A program made the position numbers and the translations under genes. From Coleofasciculus sp. FACHB-T130 (GTDB lineage: Bacteria; Cyanobacteriota; Cyanobacteriia; Cyanobacteriales; FACHB-T130), in NCBI RefSeq assembly GCF_014695375.1, contig NZ_JACJOG010000055.1, positions 1 through 64,000 on the forward strand: DNA of 64,000 bases, written 5' to 3'. Of this stretch, positions 8,982 through 18,195 are shown piece by piece. The stretch's first letter is position 1; the number at the start of each line of letters is the position of its first letter. Below the pieces are notes generated by a model. It saw only the letters and a program-made list of their open reading frames with translations. It was not told the origin of the DNA and searched no databases.

Positions 8982-9556
8982 ATTCCCGAACTTTGAGCGC
9001 TAGACATGACCTAGTAAAAACGCTTAGCTGTCACTGTTCTAGCGCTCAGATAAATGTGCAAAATAAGATTAACTTATCTCAGTTAAGTGTCACTCAATTA
9101 GGTGACACTTAAACGAGCTACCACAAATATGTTTTGCCAAAACAAGCGACTGACAACAAGTTTTGAAAACAGTTAGACTTATAAAATAAAAGTCGAAAGT
9201 TTGTTGCTCAAAAAATTATTTTCAATCAGTTCTATGCCCTTAGTCCAATTCCAATGGCAAATAGTCACTCAATGCACTGAAACCCCTCCTGTTTGGAGAA
9301 GGTTGAAAGAATTTTATAGCGTTTCTCAGTTGAGTGGAATATATTGCACGTTCCCGCTGCCTTGGTAAGGACATAGCATTGCCATGTTCCTACAGAATGT
9401 ATCGCAACCAAGCGAGAATTGCTATACAACTAACCTCGTATTTAGCTGCAAAGCGAATAGAGTTTTTAACTGAGTAAGTTTCCACAAAAGCGGATAGTTA
9501 GCCTTATATCTTTTAACACTAAACTACCACCAAAACATTAGGAAAGAGTAATCGAC
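8982..9556. other. Intergenic region between RTX copies 3 and 4
   Basis: Two inverted repeats lie here: TGAGCGCTAGA at 8994-9004 with its complement at 9038-9048, and TAAGTGTCAC at 9084-9093 with its complement at 9102-9111. Much of the region is repeated after copy 4. A tract near 9317 (TATAGCGTTTCTCAGTTGAG) resembles the ends of the MITE-like element at 58941. No gene seen. Confidence 0.65.
8994..9048 (+). terminator. Inverted repeat after RTX copy 3
   Basis: An 11-base perfect inverted repeat with a 33-base loop, 13 bases after the stop. The same pair occurs after copy 4 (10109-10162). Its conserved position suggests transcript ending or mRNA protection, but there is no T run. Confidence 0.45.
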
Positions 9557-10081
9557 ATGGCACTTATCAACGGCACTTTGGGAAATGACTCTAATTTGAC
9601 GGGAGGCACAGAGGATGACACCATCAATGGTTTTGCCGGAAACGATAACCTTTATGGCGGCAAAGGCATGGATACCCTTGGCGGTGGAGAAGGCAATGAT
9701 ACCTTAATGGGAGGTGCTGGCCCTGACACTCTCACGGGCGGTTCTGGCGCTGATATTTTTGTATTTAAAGGCTCTGTTTCATATGGAGTTAACCCAAAAG
9801 GCGGTTACTACGTTCAGAGTGCTGATGGTTATGACATCATTAAAGACTTCAATCCATCTGAGGATGCTATCAAAGAATTTGTTTCTGATAAACCTGGTAT
9901 TCCACCCCATTTTAAACACGTTACAGGCGCACCCATCCGGCCTCCCCTGGAGTTTCTTGGCGCGCTGACAAATAGCGGCTTTGTCAGCACATCCCCAACA
10001 CTTGACGTTAGTATTTTTTTGAGCGATCGCATAAGTTACGTAAATCAATTTGAGTCGGAATCAAACGCGATTTTCATATAA
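9557..10081 (+). CDS. RTX-type calcium-binding protein (copy 4)
   Basis: This 174-residue paralogue is very similar to copy 3 over its whole length. It has about five RTX nonapeptides (15-65), then the shared C-terminal domain with [20 protein letters not shown] and HFKHVTGAP. The C terminus differs at the last ten residues. The downstream inverted repeat and about 300 bases beyond are also shared with copy 3, so a block of at least 800 bases was duplicated. Same likely role as copy 3: a secreted calcium-binding protein without signal peptide. Confidence 0.8.
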   Translation: MALINGTLGNDSNLTGGTEDDTINGFAGNDNLYGGKGMDTLGGGEGNDTLMGGAGPDTLTGGSGADIFVFKGSVSYGVNPKGGYYVQSADGYDIIKDFNPSEDAIKEFVSDKPGIPPHFKHVTGAPIRPPLEFLGALTNSGFVSTSPTLDVSIFLSDRISYVNQFESESNAIFI

Positions 10082-10547
10082 TCGTTGCTGTTTTAGGTTT
10101 CCGAAATTTGAGCGCTAGATATGACCTAGAAAAAACGCTTGGCTGTCACTGTTCTAGCGCTCGGATAAATCTACTAAATAAAATAAACTCATATCATCTA
10201 AGTGTTACCTAACTGAGTGAAGCTGAACCGAGCTACCACAAATGTATTTTGCCTGAACAAGTGACTGGTAACAAGCTCACAAAATAGTTAACCTTATAAA
10301 GTAAGGGTTGAATAAAGGTTTGAAATTTGCTGAGCAAGAGATTAGTTTCAAGCAGTTGTGTGCCATTAATTCAATTCCAGTGGCACATTGTCACCCAATG
10401 TCTCCAACCCTTGAATTGCTATACAGCTAATCTCGCATTTAGCCGCACAAAGATAGAGTTTGTAGCTGAGTGAATTTCTCTAAAAACGGGCGTTTATTGT
10501 TGTATTTTTTAACACTAAACTACCAACAAAAACATTGAGTAATCGAC
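10082..10547. other. Intergenic region between RTX copies 4 and 5
   Basis: This is a diverged copy of the region after copy 3. The first hairpin is kept (10109-10119 with 10153-10162), while the second (around 10200) has decayed. The last 60 bases share TTTTTTAACACTAAACTACC-type sequence with the region upstream of copy 4, probably the common promoter region. Confidence 0.6.
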
Positions 10548-11081
10548 ATGGCAATTATCAACGGCACTTCTGGAAATGACCCGAATTTAAAGGGGAGTGT
10601 AGAAAATGACACCATTACTGGTTTTGAAGGAAAGGATGACCTCTATGGCGGCGATGGCATTGACGATCTCATCGGTGGCGCTGGCGATGATACCTTAGTT
10701 GGAGGTGCTGGCTTTGACACTCTCACGGGCGATGCTGGCAGTGATATTTTTATATTTACCAACGTTATTAGCTGGGGCATACAGCCGGGAGTTGGCTATT
10801 ATGTCCAAAGTGCTGATGGTTTTGACATCATTAAAGACTTCAATGTAGCTCAGGATGCCATCAAAAGTTATGTGCCCGCTACTCCGACTCCTAACGTTCC
10901 TGCCCATTTCAAACATATCGTAGGCGCAATGCTTAACGAGCGACCTCTGGTTGGGTTCGCTTTAGCAAATAGCAACTTAGTCAGCCAAACTCTAAAAATT
11001 GACCCTAGTAGTTTGGTGAGCGATCGCGTAACTTTTGCAACTCTATTCGAGTCAAGTTTGAACTTGAGCTTCACGGAATAG
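10548..11081 (+). CDS. RTX-type calcium-binding protein (copy 5)
   Basis: This 177-residue protein is the most diverged of the three plus-strand copies. It starts MAIINGTSGNDPNLKGS, has four or five RTX nonapeptides (15-65) and the same C-terminal domain ([28 protein letters not shown]). It is followed after 146 bases by the first TpsA gene. Its position next to a two-partner secretion locus suggests a shared role at the cell surface, but this is inference. Confidence 0.8.
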   Translation: MAIINGTSGNDPNLKGSVENDTITGFEGKDDLYGGDGIDDLIGGAGDDTLVGGAGFDTLTGDAGSDIFIFTNVISWGIQPGVGYYVQSADGFDIIKDFNVAQDAIKSYVPATPTPNVPAHFKHIVGAMLNERPLVGFALANSNLVSQTLKIDPSSLVSDRVTFATLFESSLNLSFTE

Positions 11082-11227
11082 GTGCTAGTGGAAATTTGGG
11101 TAAATCTGGGAGTATTTAAACGCTCAATTCCCATTTTTAAGGTGGGTTAGGAAAGAGCGAAAAATTTCTAGACATCTTATAAACTTTGTTGCAGTGAAAT
11201 ACCATACTCAGTTTTTCACTTACCTGA

Positions 11228-13882
11228 ATGGAGACAAATGCTGTGAATCCTAAAAGCTGGCTCCAGCAGACTTTGCAGTTGGGGCTGGTATGCACGTTGG
11301 CGATAGTAGGGGCGCTTTTCAAAGTCAGCCGCTTATGTTCCCAGATCGTACCCGATGAAACTTTAGAAACTGAAAGTTCTGTAGTGGTACCTTTTGCTCC
11401 TGGCTTCCCAGTTGAATTCATCTTTGGCGGAGCAACGCGGGGTTCCAATTTGTTCCACAGTTTTAAACAATTCGACATTGGAGAAATCCGAGCCGCCTAT
11501 TTTCTCTCTCCTCCAGAGATTAAAAACATACTGAGTCGGGTGACAGGAGGGAGTCGTTCCGAGATTCTGGGGACGCTGGGAGTAATTGGCGATGCCAATC
11601 TATTTTTAATGAACCCCAATGGGATTCTCTTTGGATCAAAAGCTTCTCTGGATATCGGTGGTTCGTTTGTAGCAACGACAGCGAATGCAATTGCGTTTGA
11701 CACTCAGGGTGTTTTCAGTGCTTCTGCGCCGAATGTTCCCCCAATTCTGACGGTTAATCCTTCAGCTTTTTTATTTAATCAAATTGCCCCTCAGCCGATT
11801 GTCATTCAATCTGAGATAGGTTTACAAGTTCCTGATGGTCGGAGTTTGTTGTTAGTGGGTGGGGATATAGAGTTGCCAGCAGGGCAATTAAAAGCTCCCG
11901 GCGGTAGCGTCGAGTTGGGAGGAGTGGCGCAAGCAGCAACCGTAGAGCTAAATGTTGATGGTAACAATCTGCATTTGAATTTTCCGGCAGGGGTGCAACT
12001 ATCAGATATTTCCCTAACAGAAAAAGCGGTCATTGATACCAGTGGTGAGGGTAGCGGTGCTATCCAGCTTTCAGGCAAGCGGATTACGCTCACCGATGGC
12101 TCAAAAATTGAGGCGAACACCATCGGGTCAAAACCAGGAGGGAAGATTACAGTAACTGCACAGGAGTCCCTCGAACTCTTAGCAGGAAGCCGCTTGTTAA
12201 CCCAGACTATCGGGGATGGCGCGGCTGGAGACGCAACAATTGAAACGGGACAGTTGATTGTCAAAGATGGGTCGCAGATAGGAAGCGTTACTTTTAGCAC
12301 TGGTCAGGGGGGAACGTTAAGCGTATCTGCTGCAAAGTTTGTGGAACTGATTGGTACTTCAGCAGATGGGGTAGATGTTAGTGGCTTGTTTACTCAAACT
12401 GAAGGTGCTGGAGCCGCCGGAAACTTAACGCTGAAAACGGATCAGCTAACTCTCAAAGATGGGGCGCAGGTCTCAGTTTCTACGGTTGATGCAGGTCAGG
12501 GCGGAAAATTGAGTGTCACCGCACAAGAGTCCGTACAATTGATTGGCACCTCCGCAAAAGGGAATCCTAGCGGTTTGTTTGCGGTAACTCAAGGTGGCTC
12601 CGGAGCTGCTGGAAACTTGACCATTAAAACCGGACAGTTGATTGCCCAGGATGGGGCACAGGTTTCCGCTTCTACTTTTGGCGGCGCGACAGGCAAAGGC
12701 GGAACGGTTAGCGTCACCGCAGATTCGGTGCAACTGATAGGAACATCCAAAAATAGTGACTATAGAAGCGGCTTGTTGGTGGGGACGGAAGGGAGCGCCG
12801 CAGCTGGAGATTTGACGATTGAAACGGGACAGTTGACTGTCCAGAATGGAGCAGTGGTATCGGCGGGGACTTTAGGGGAGGGTCAGGGAGGAAAATTGAC
12901 CATCACCGCTAAGAAGTCTGTGCAGTTGGTGGGAACATCGGCTCAGGGGCAAGCCAGCAGCTTGCTGACTCAAACATCAGGGGCTGGAACTGCGGGAGAC
13001 TTAAAAATTACGACGGGGCAGTTAATTGTCCAAGATGGCGCTCAAGTCAATGTCAGCAGCCAAGGGACGGGAAATGCAGGCAATCTAGAAATCGAGGCAG
13101 GTTCGATTCTTTTAGACAACCAAGCCGCCCTCACCGCGACAACCAAATCGGGAAATGGCGGCAATATTACCCTACAGGTGCAGGACTTATTGCAGTTGCG
13201 CCACGGCAGTAGCATTTCCACCACCGCAGGCACCGATAAAACAGGTGGAAACGGCGGCAATATGGACATCAATGCCAAATTTATCGTTGCCGTCCCTGAG
13301 GAAAATAGCGATATTACTGCGAATGCCTTTGAAGGTCGGGGAGGGAATATCAATATCACCACCTCCGGCATCTTTGGCTCCCAGTTTCGTCCTCGCCTGA
13401 CGCCAGAAAGTGACATCACCGCGAGTTCGGAATTTGGTGTAAATGGCGCAGTCAATATCAATACTTTGGATGTCGATCCCAGTCGCGGGTTAGCGACTTT
13501 GCCAGCAGAATTGGTCGATGCGTCTGGATTGGTGGCACAAACTTGTCCGACTGGTGGGGGGCTTGCACAAAGTGAATTAATCTTGACTGGGCGCGGTGGA
13601 TTGCCGGACAATCCCAGCGAAACCCGAAGCAGCAGCGCCGTTTGGACAGATTGGCGCATTTCTCAAACAAGTCGTCCAAATCGGATCTCGCACGCTGCAA
13701 AAGCTTCCCCTCGTTCAAGTCGTTCAAGTTCTACGGTTGCTAAATCTCAGACTGATTCCCCGGCAATGCCTTTCGTAGAAGCGACTGGATGGGGGAGAAA
13801 TCATCAAGGTGAAGTCGTGCTGATGGCTGCTGTTTCTTCTTCCCCTAAGAGTTTAGCGTTAGCGTCCCAGTGTCCTCGCTAA
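11228..13882 (+). CDS. Filamentous haemagglutinin-type exoprotein (TpsA 1)
   Basis: This 884-residue protein has an N-terminal hydrophobic signal (about 15-32) and a TPS secretion domain (about 40-240) with RGSNLFHSF, NILSRVTGG and the hallmark NPNGILFG (NPNG at 129-132). A long run of beta-helix repeats follows (TAQESVQLIGTS, AGNLTIKTGQL, VQDGAQVS and variants, about 260-640). The end carries the segment common to cyanobacterial members (LPAELVDASGLVAQTCP, GGLPDNPSE, AVWTDWR). It should be threaded through the outer membrane by the TpsB protein at 16423 and displayed or released. A GTG at 11243 is an alternative start. Adhesion is the usual family role. Confidence 0.9.
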   Translation: METNAVNPKSWLQQTLQLGLVCTLAIVGALFKVSRLCSQIVPDETLETESSVVVPFAPGFPVEFIFGGATRGSNLFHSFKQFDIGEIRAAYFLSPPEIKNILSRVTGGSRSEILGTLGVIGDANLFLMNPNGILFGSKASLDIGGSFVATTANAIAFDTQGVFSASAPNVPPILTVNPSAFLFNQIAPQPIVIQSEIGLQVPDGRSLLLVGGDIELPAGQLKAPGGSVELGGVAQAATVELNVDGNNLHLNFPAGVQLSDISLTEKAVIDTSGEGSGAIQLSGKRITLTDGSKIEANTIGSKPGGKITVTAQESLELLAGSRLLTQTIGDGAAGDATIETGQLIVKDGSQIGSVTFSTGQGGTLSVSAAKFVELIGTSADGVDVSGLFTQTEGAGAAGNLTLKTDQLTLKDGAQVSVSTVDAGQGGKLSVTAQESVQLIGTSAKGNPSGLFAVTQGGSGAAGNLTIKTGQLIAQDGAQVSASTFGGATGKGGTVSVTADSVQLIGTSKNSDYRSGLLVGTEGSAAAGDLTIETGQLTVQNGAVVSAGTLGEGQGGKLTITAKKSVQLVGTSAQGQASSLLTQTSGAGTAGDLKITTGQLIVQDGAQVNVSSQGTGNAGNLEIEAGSILLDNQAALTATTKSGNGGNITLQVQDLLQLRHGSSISTTAGTDKTGGNGGNMDINAKFIVAVPEENSDITANAFEGRGGNINITTSGIFGSQFRPRLTPESDITASSEFGVNGAVNINTLDVDPSRGLATLPAELVDASGLVAQTCPTGGGLAQSELILTGRGGLPDNPSETRSSSAVWTDWRISQTSRPNRISHAAKASPRSSRSSSTVAKSQTDSPAMPFVEATGWGRNHQGEVVLMAAVSSSPKSLALASQCPR

Positions 13883-14030
13883 TTGCGATCGCGTCTTGAT
13901 GATTCAGTGTCAGCAAGTTAGTTCAACTTTTATGGAAAAAGGTTAAACGTGAGCATCTAAATGGGTAGGCTGTGTTAGGCTATTGCGTGAATATACGGAA
14001 ACCTTACCGTCAAGGTAATGCTAGCCAAGC

Positions 14031-16433
14031 GTGTTAATTCGCAGAGTGCTTCGATCGCTGCATTGCCACCCTTGTTGGATAAGAAGCGCGATCGCGCTGG
14101 GTACGATCGCCGCTGGGAGCGATCGCGCGATCGCCCAAAATATCACCCTTGATGGCAGCCTCGGCTTGGTAAAAACCTTAACGGGTCCTAATTACGTTAT
14201 TCCTCAATCAGCGGGTCAAACCGTCGGCAGTAATCTGTTCCACAGCTTTGGAAAATTTAGCCTCAACGCAGGCGAGGTAGCGGGTTTTAGCAGCGCCGCC
14301 AATATCCAGAATATTCTATCCCGTGTTACAGGGGGTTCTCCCTCCTTGATTAACGGCTCAATTTTTACCGATCAGCCGGTCAACTTCTTCTTGATCAATC
14401 CCAGTGGCATTCACTTCGGGCCAAAGGCTCAACTCAATGTCGGCAGCACCACCAGAGGCTCTTTTGTTGCCACCACGCTGGATGCTTTGGTGTGGGCGGA
14501 TGGTAGTCAGTTTAGCGCCACCAATCCAGAAGGAGCGAGTAGCTTACTGACGATGGTTGGCGATCCGAGTGGGTTCATCTCTTCACAACTGCCGAAACCA
14601 ATCGTGGGTTCTGCTAGCACCCTGAAAGTCGCAGAAAATCAGACTTTGTTGTTATTAGGCGGTGATGTGAGTTGGAAGGGCGGGCTTTTACAAGCGCGGA
14701 GTGGTCGAGTCGAGTTGGCAGGAGTCGCAGAACCAGGAACCGTAAAGCTGAATGTCGAAGGCAATCGTTGGCGCTTGAAATTTCTAGATAGTGTCGTCCA
14801 AGCAGATATATCCCTCACGAATCAAGCAGCGATTGATGTCAGCAGTCAAGGTAGCGGGGCGATCCAGCTTTCCGGCAGACAGGTGACATTCAGCGATGAG
14901 TCAAAAGTGTCTGCAAATACGTTGGGGAATCGAAATGGGCAAGGAATCTTTATCCAAGCGGTGCGGCTAACGATTCAGGGGGGTTCTCAAGTATCTGCAA
15001 CGACCTCCGGCAAGGGAAAAGGAGGGAGCATCGACATCAATGTCTCGGATTCGGTAGAACTGATCGGCACCTCAGCAGATGGTCAAAAACCCAGCAAACT
15101 CGCCAGTGATGTTAAAGATGCAGCAGGAGATGCGGGAAACGTGACAATTACGACCCGGCAATTGCTAGTTCGGGACGGGGCGCGGATATCAGCGAGTGGT
15201 TCCGGAACGGGGCAGGGCGGGAGTATCAACGTCTATGCCACCGATCGGGTGGAACTGAGTGGCACCGCACCGAGCGATCGCCGTCCCAGTGGATTGTCGG
15301 TTCAAACTTCTAGAGGCAATGGGAAAGCTGGAAACTTAACGATTACAACTCGGAAATTGACGATCCGAAATGGGGCAGAAGTCTCTGCGGCTACTTTTGG
15401 GGCAGGTTTCGGGGGAAATTTGGAGGTGAATGCCTCTGAGTTGGTAGAACTGGTTGGGACTTCAGGGAATGGAAAGCTTCGCAGCAGATTATTTGCTGGC
15501 ACCGGCAACCCCGCCGATGTCATCCGAGACGGAGATGGTTCCCCCTCCGATAGCAGTAATCTTCCGGCATTTTCGACCGGAGATGGGGGAAGTCTGACGG
15601 TTAAAACTCAGTTGTTAACGGTTCGAGATCGGGGACAAATCTCTGTGGGCAGTCAAGGGTTAGGAAAAGCTGGGGAACTCGAAATTGACTCTGGCTCTAT
15701 CCTGCTAGACAATGGGGCAACCCTCAACGCCCAAACTGTATCCGGTGACGGCGGGAATATTCGATTGCGAGTGCAAGACTTATTATTGCTGCGCCGCAAT
15801 AGTAACCTTTCCACCACCGCAGGCACTGCAAAAGCGGGTGGAGATGGCGGGAATCTGGACATCAATGCCAAATTCATCGTCGCTGTCCCATCTGAAAATA
15901 GCGATATTACCGCCAATGCCTTCCAAGGTCGGGGAGGGAGTATCAACATCACCACTTCTAGTATCTTTGGTAGCCAGTTGCGATCGCGCCCAACCTCCCA
16001 AAGTGACATCACGGCGAGTTCGGAATTTGGGGTCGATGGCACCGTACAAATTAATACCCTGGATGTCGATCCCAGTCGCGGGTTAGCGACTTTACCAGCA
16101 GAATTGGTCGATGCTTCTGGATTGGTGGCGCAAACTTGTCCGGCGAGTGGCAGCAACGTTGCGAGTTCTTTCACCGTGACGGGAAGCGGAGGGTTGCCAG
16201 ATAATCCTAGCGAAACCCGAACTAGCAACGCCGTTTGGACAGATTGGCGTCAGGTTGCACCAGCTTCCACTCACTCCCAAAAGGATGTTGCCATACAGTC
16301 AAACTTGACAAAAGAGCCAGTAGAAGCACAAGGTTGGGTGGAAAACGATCGAGGCGAAGTCGTTCTCACCGCTGCTGTTCCGTACTCCTCTCTTCATTCC
16401 GGGCTAACAACCGCTAAGTGCTATGTGCCGTAA
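14031..16433 (+). CDS. Filamentous haemagglutinin-type exoprotein (TpsA 2)
   Basis: This 800-residue relative of the preceding gene uses a GTG start. A signal peptide ends near residue 36 (DRAIA, then QNITLDGSLG). The TPS domain contains GSNLFHSFGKFSL, NIQNILSRVTGG and NPSG (123-126). The passenger is a beta-helix with VELIGTSADG-type repeats. The last 230 residues closely match TpsA 1 (SENSDITANAFQGRGG, VAQTCPASG, AVWTDWR), so the pair arose by duplication with a diverged middle. The gene overlaps the TpsB gene by 11 bases, which indicates translation coupling and makes it the likely main substrate of that transporter. Confidence 0.9.
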   Translation: MLIRRVLRSLHCHPCWIRSAIALGTIAAGSDRAIAQNITLDGSLGLVKTLTGPNYVIPQSAGQTVGSNLFHSFGKFSLNAGEVAGFSSAANIQNILSRVTGGSPSLINGSIFTDQPVNFFLINPSGIHFGPKAQLNVGSTTRGSFVATTLDALVWADGSQFSATNPEGASSLLTMVGDPSGFISSQLPKPIVGSASTLKVAENQTLLLLGGDVSWKGGLLQARSGRVELAGVAEPGTVKLNVEGNRWRLKFLDSVVQADISLTNQAAIDVSSQGSGAIQLSGRQVTFSDESKVSANTLGNRNGQGIFIQAVRLTIQGGSQVSATTSGKGKGGSIDINVSDSVELIGTSADGQKPSKLASDVKDAAGDAGNVTITTRQLLVRDGARISASGSGTGQGGSINVYATDRVELSGTAPSDRRPSGLSVQTSRGNGKAGNLTITTRKLTIRNGAEVSAATFGAGFGGNLEVNASELVELVGTSGNGKLRSRLFAGTGNPADVIRDGDGSPSDSSNLPAFSTGDGGSLTVKTQLLTVRDRGQISVGSQGLGKAGELEIDSGSILLDNGATLNAQTVSGDGGNIRLRVQDLLLLRRNSNLSTTAGTAKAGGDGGNLDINAKFIVAVPSENSDITANAFQGRGGSINITTSSIFGSQLRSRPTSQSDITASSEFGVDGTVQINTLDVDPSRGLATLPAELVDASGLVAQTCPASGSNVASSFTVTGSGGLPDNPSETRTSNAVWTDWRQVAPASTHSQKDVAIQSNLTKEPVEAQGWVENDRGEVVLTAAVPYSSLHSGLTTAKCYVP

Positions 16434-18195
16434 TCTTTCTGGGGGCGATCGCTTATTGTATCTTCGGCTGGGTTTAGCAATGCTGAGTCTCTGCTTGACG
16501 GCGCAAGTCGCGCGATCGCTTCCTGAAACGATTGACTCGGCTCAAGTTCCTCAACTCCCTCCGCCACAAGACATCCTTCAACCGCCATCTCCCTCCCCTT
16601 CCCCGCTTCCTTTACCAGAAACGCCTGCCCCACTACCGCCGCCAGAAGACTTACTCCAATCTCCTACCCAGCCTTCCCCAGATGAGGAGACACCGGGAGA
16701 GACTGTTCCTGGCAACATTACGGTGGAAAAGTTTGAATTCATCGGCAATACAGCTTTCAGTTCCGAAAAGCTAGCGGAAATTACCAAGCCGTTTACCAAT
16801 CGACCGATTTCCTTTAGCGAACTGCTGCAAGCTCGAACTGCTGTCACCGAGTTTTACGTCAACCAAGGGTACATTACGTCAGGTGCCCTGATTCCAGCTA
16901 ACCAAACGATTCAGGGAGGCGTCGTTACCATTCAGGTCGTCGAAGGCGGCTTAGAAGACATTAAAATTAGTGGCACGCGACGGTTAAATTCCAACTACGT
17001 GCGATCGCGTTTGGCTGTCGCCACATCAAAGCCTCTCAATCGAGAGCGTCTTCTCGAAGCATTACAACTGCTGCAACTCAATCCGCTGATTGCCAATTTA
17101 TCTGCGGAACTCTCTGCTGGAACCCGTCCGGGATTCAGTTTGCTGGAGGTTCGGATAACAGAGGCGAAGACCTTTAGCACCCAAATCGGCATCGATAACG
17201 GTCGTTCCCCTAGTGTGGGCAGCTTCCGACGTCGCTTGCAAGTGAATGAAGCGAATTTATTCGGTTTGGGAGATGGTTTAAGCCTTGCCTACAGCAATAC
17301 AGATGGCAGCGATAGCTTCGATACTTCCTACACACTGCCGATTAATCCTTACAATGGCACGTTTAGCGTCAGTTACGGCACCACATCCAGCGATGTGATT
17401 GAGCCACCCTTCGACCGTCTCGATATTTATGCCGCCTCGCGCTACTACGAATTGACCCTGCGCCAGCCAATTGTTCAAACCCCCACCCAACAATTCACCG
17501 TCGGTTTAACAGCATCTCGGAGGGAGAGCGAAACTTCTTTGCTAGAGATTCCGTTTCCCCTGTCGGCGGGCGCTGATGACGAGGGACGCACGCGGATATC
17601 AGCATTACGATTGTTTCAGGAATGGACGCAAACCGGGACTCGCCAAGTCATTGCCTTGCGATCGCAATTTAATATCGGACTTGGTGCCTTTGATGCAACT
17701 CTCAACGAATCTGGTCCCGATAGTCGCTTTTATTCATGGCAAGGGCAAGCCCAATGGGTACGTCTCCTCGCCCCAGAAACGTTGCTATTGGTGCGTGGCA
17801 ACGTGCAACTGGCAGATAGAACGCTAGTCCCTTTAGAACAATTTGGTTTAGGCGGCTTAGAAAGCATTCGGGGTTATCGTCAGGATGCTTTGCTGACGGA
17901 TAACGGAGTCTTGCTGAGTGCAGAACTTCAGTACCCCGTGCTGCGCGTCCCCCAAGTACAGGGTGTTCTCCAAATCATTCCGTTTGTCGATTTTGGCACC
18001 GCCTGGAACAGTTCGGGCACAGAAGATCCTGAACCCAATAGACTTTTATCGGTTGGGTTAGGATTGCAGTGGCGGCAATCACCACGCTTCAGCGCCCGCC
18101 TGGACTGGGGAATTCCTTTAGTGAATCTCTCTTCGAGGGAAAGAACATGGCAAGAAAACGGTCTGTACTTTTCCGTGCAGTACAATCTTTTCTAA
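16423..18195 (+). CDS. ShlB/FhaC-type outer-membrane transporter (TpsB)
   Basis: This 590-residue protein has a signal peptide (LGLAMLSLCLTAQVARS), then a proline-rich linker (about 45-95) and POTRA domains (about 100-250: ITVEKFEFIGNTAF, VTIQVVEGGLEDIKISGTRR). A 16-strand beta-barrel follows and ends in YFSVQYNLF with a terminal Phe. The SIRGY motif typical of the Omp85/TpsB barrel loop is present (GGLESIRGY, about residue 488). It exports TpsA proteins across the outer membrane. It overlaps TpsA 2 upstream and the TPR-CHAT gene downstream, so all three are probably co-transcribed. Confidence 0.92.
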   Translation: MCRNLSGGDRLLYLRLGLAMLSLCLTAQVARSLPETIDSAQVPQLPPPQDILQPPSPSPSPLPLPETPAPLPPPEDLLQSPTQPSPDEETPGETVPGNITVEKFEFIGNTAFSSEKLAEITKPFTNRPISFSELLQARTAVTEFYVNQGYITSGALIPANQTIQGGVVTIQVVEGGLEDIKISGTRRLNSNYVRSRLAVATSKPLNRERLLEALQLLQLNPLIANLSAELSAGTRPGFSLLEVRITEAKTFSTQIGIDNGRSPSVGSFRRRLQVNEANLFGLGDGLSLAYSNTDGSDSFDTSYTLPINPYNGTFSVSYGTTSSDVIEPPFDRLDIYAASRYYELTLRQPIVQTPTQQFTVGLTASRRESETSLLEIPFPLSAGADDEGRTRISALRLFQEWTQTGTRQVIALRSQFNIGLGAFDATLNESGPDSRFYSWQGQAQWVRLLAPETLLLVRGNVQLADRTLVPLEQFGLGGLESIRGYRQDALLTDNGVLLSAELQYPVLRVPQVQGVLQIIPFVDFGTAWNSSGTEDPEPNRLLSVGLGLQWRQSPRFSARLDWGIPLVNLSSRERTWQENGLYFSVQYNLF

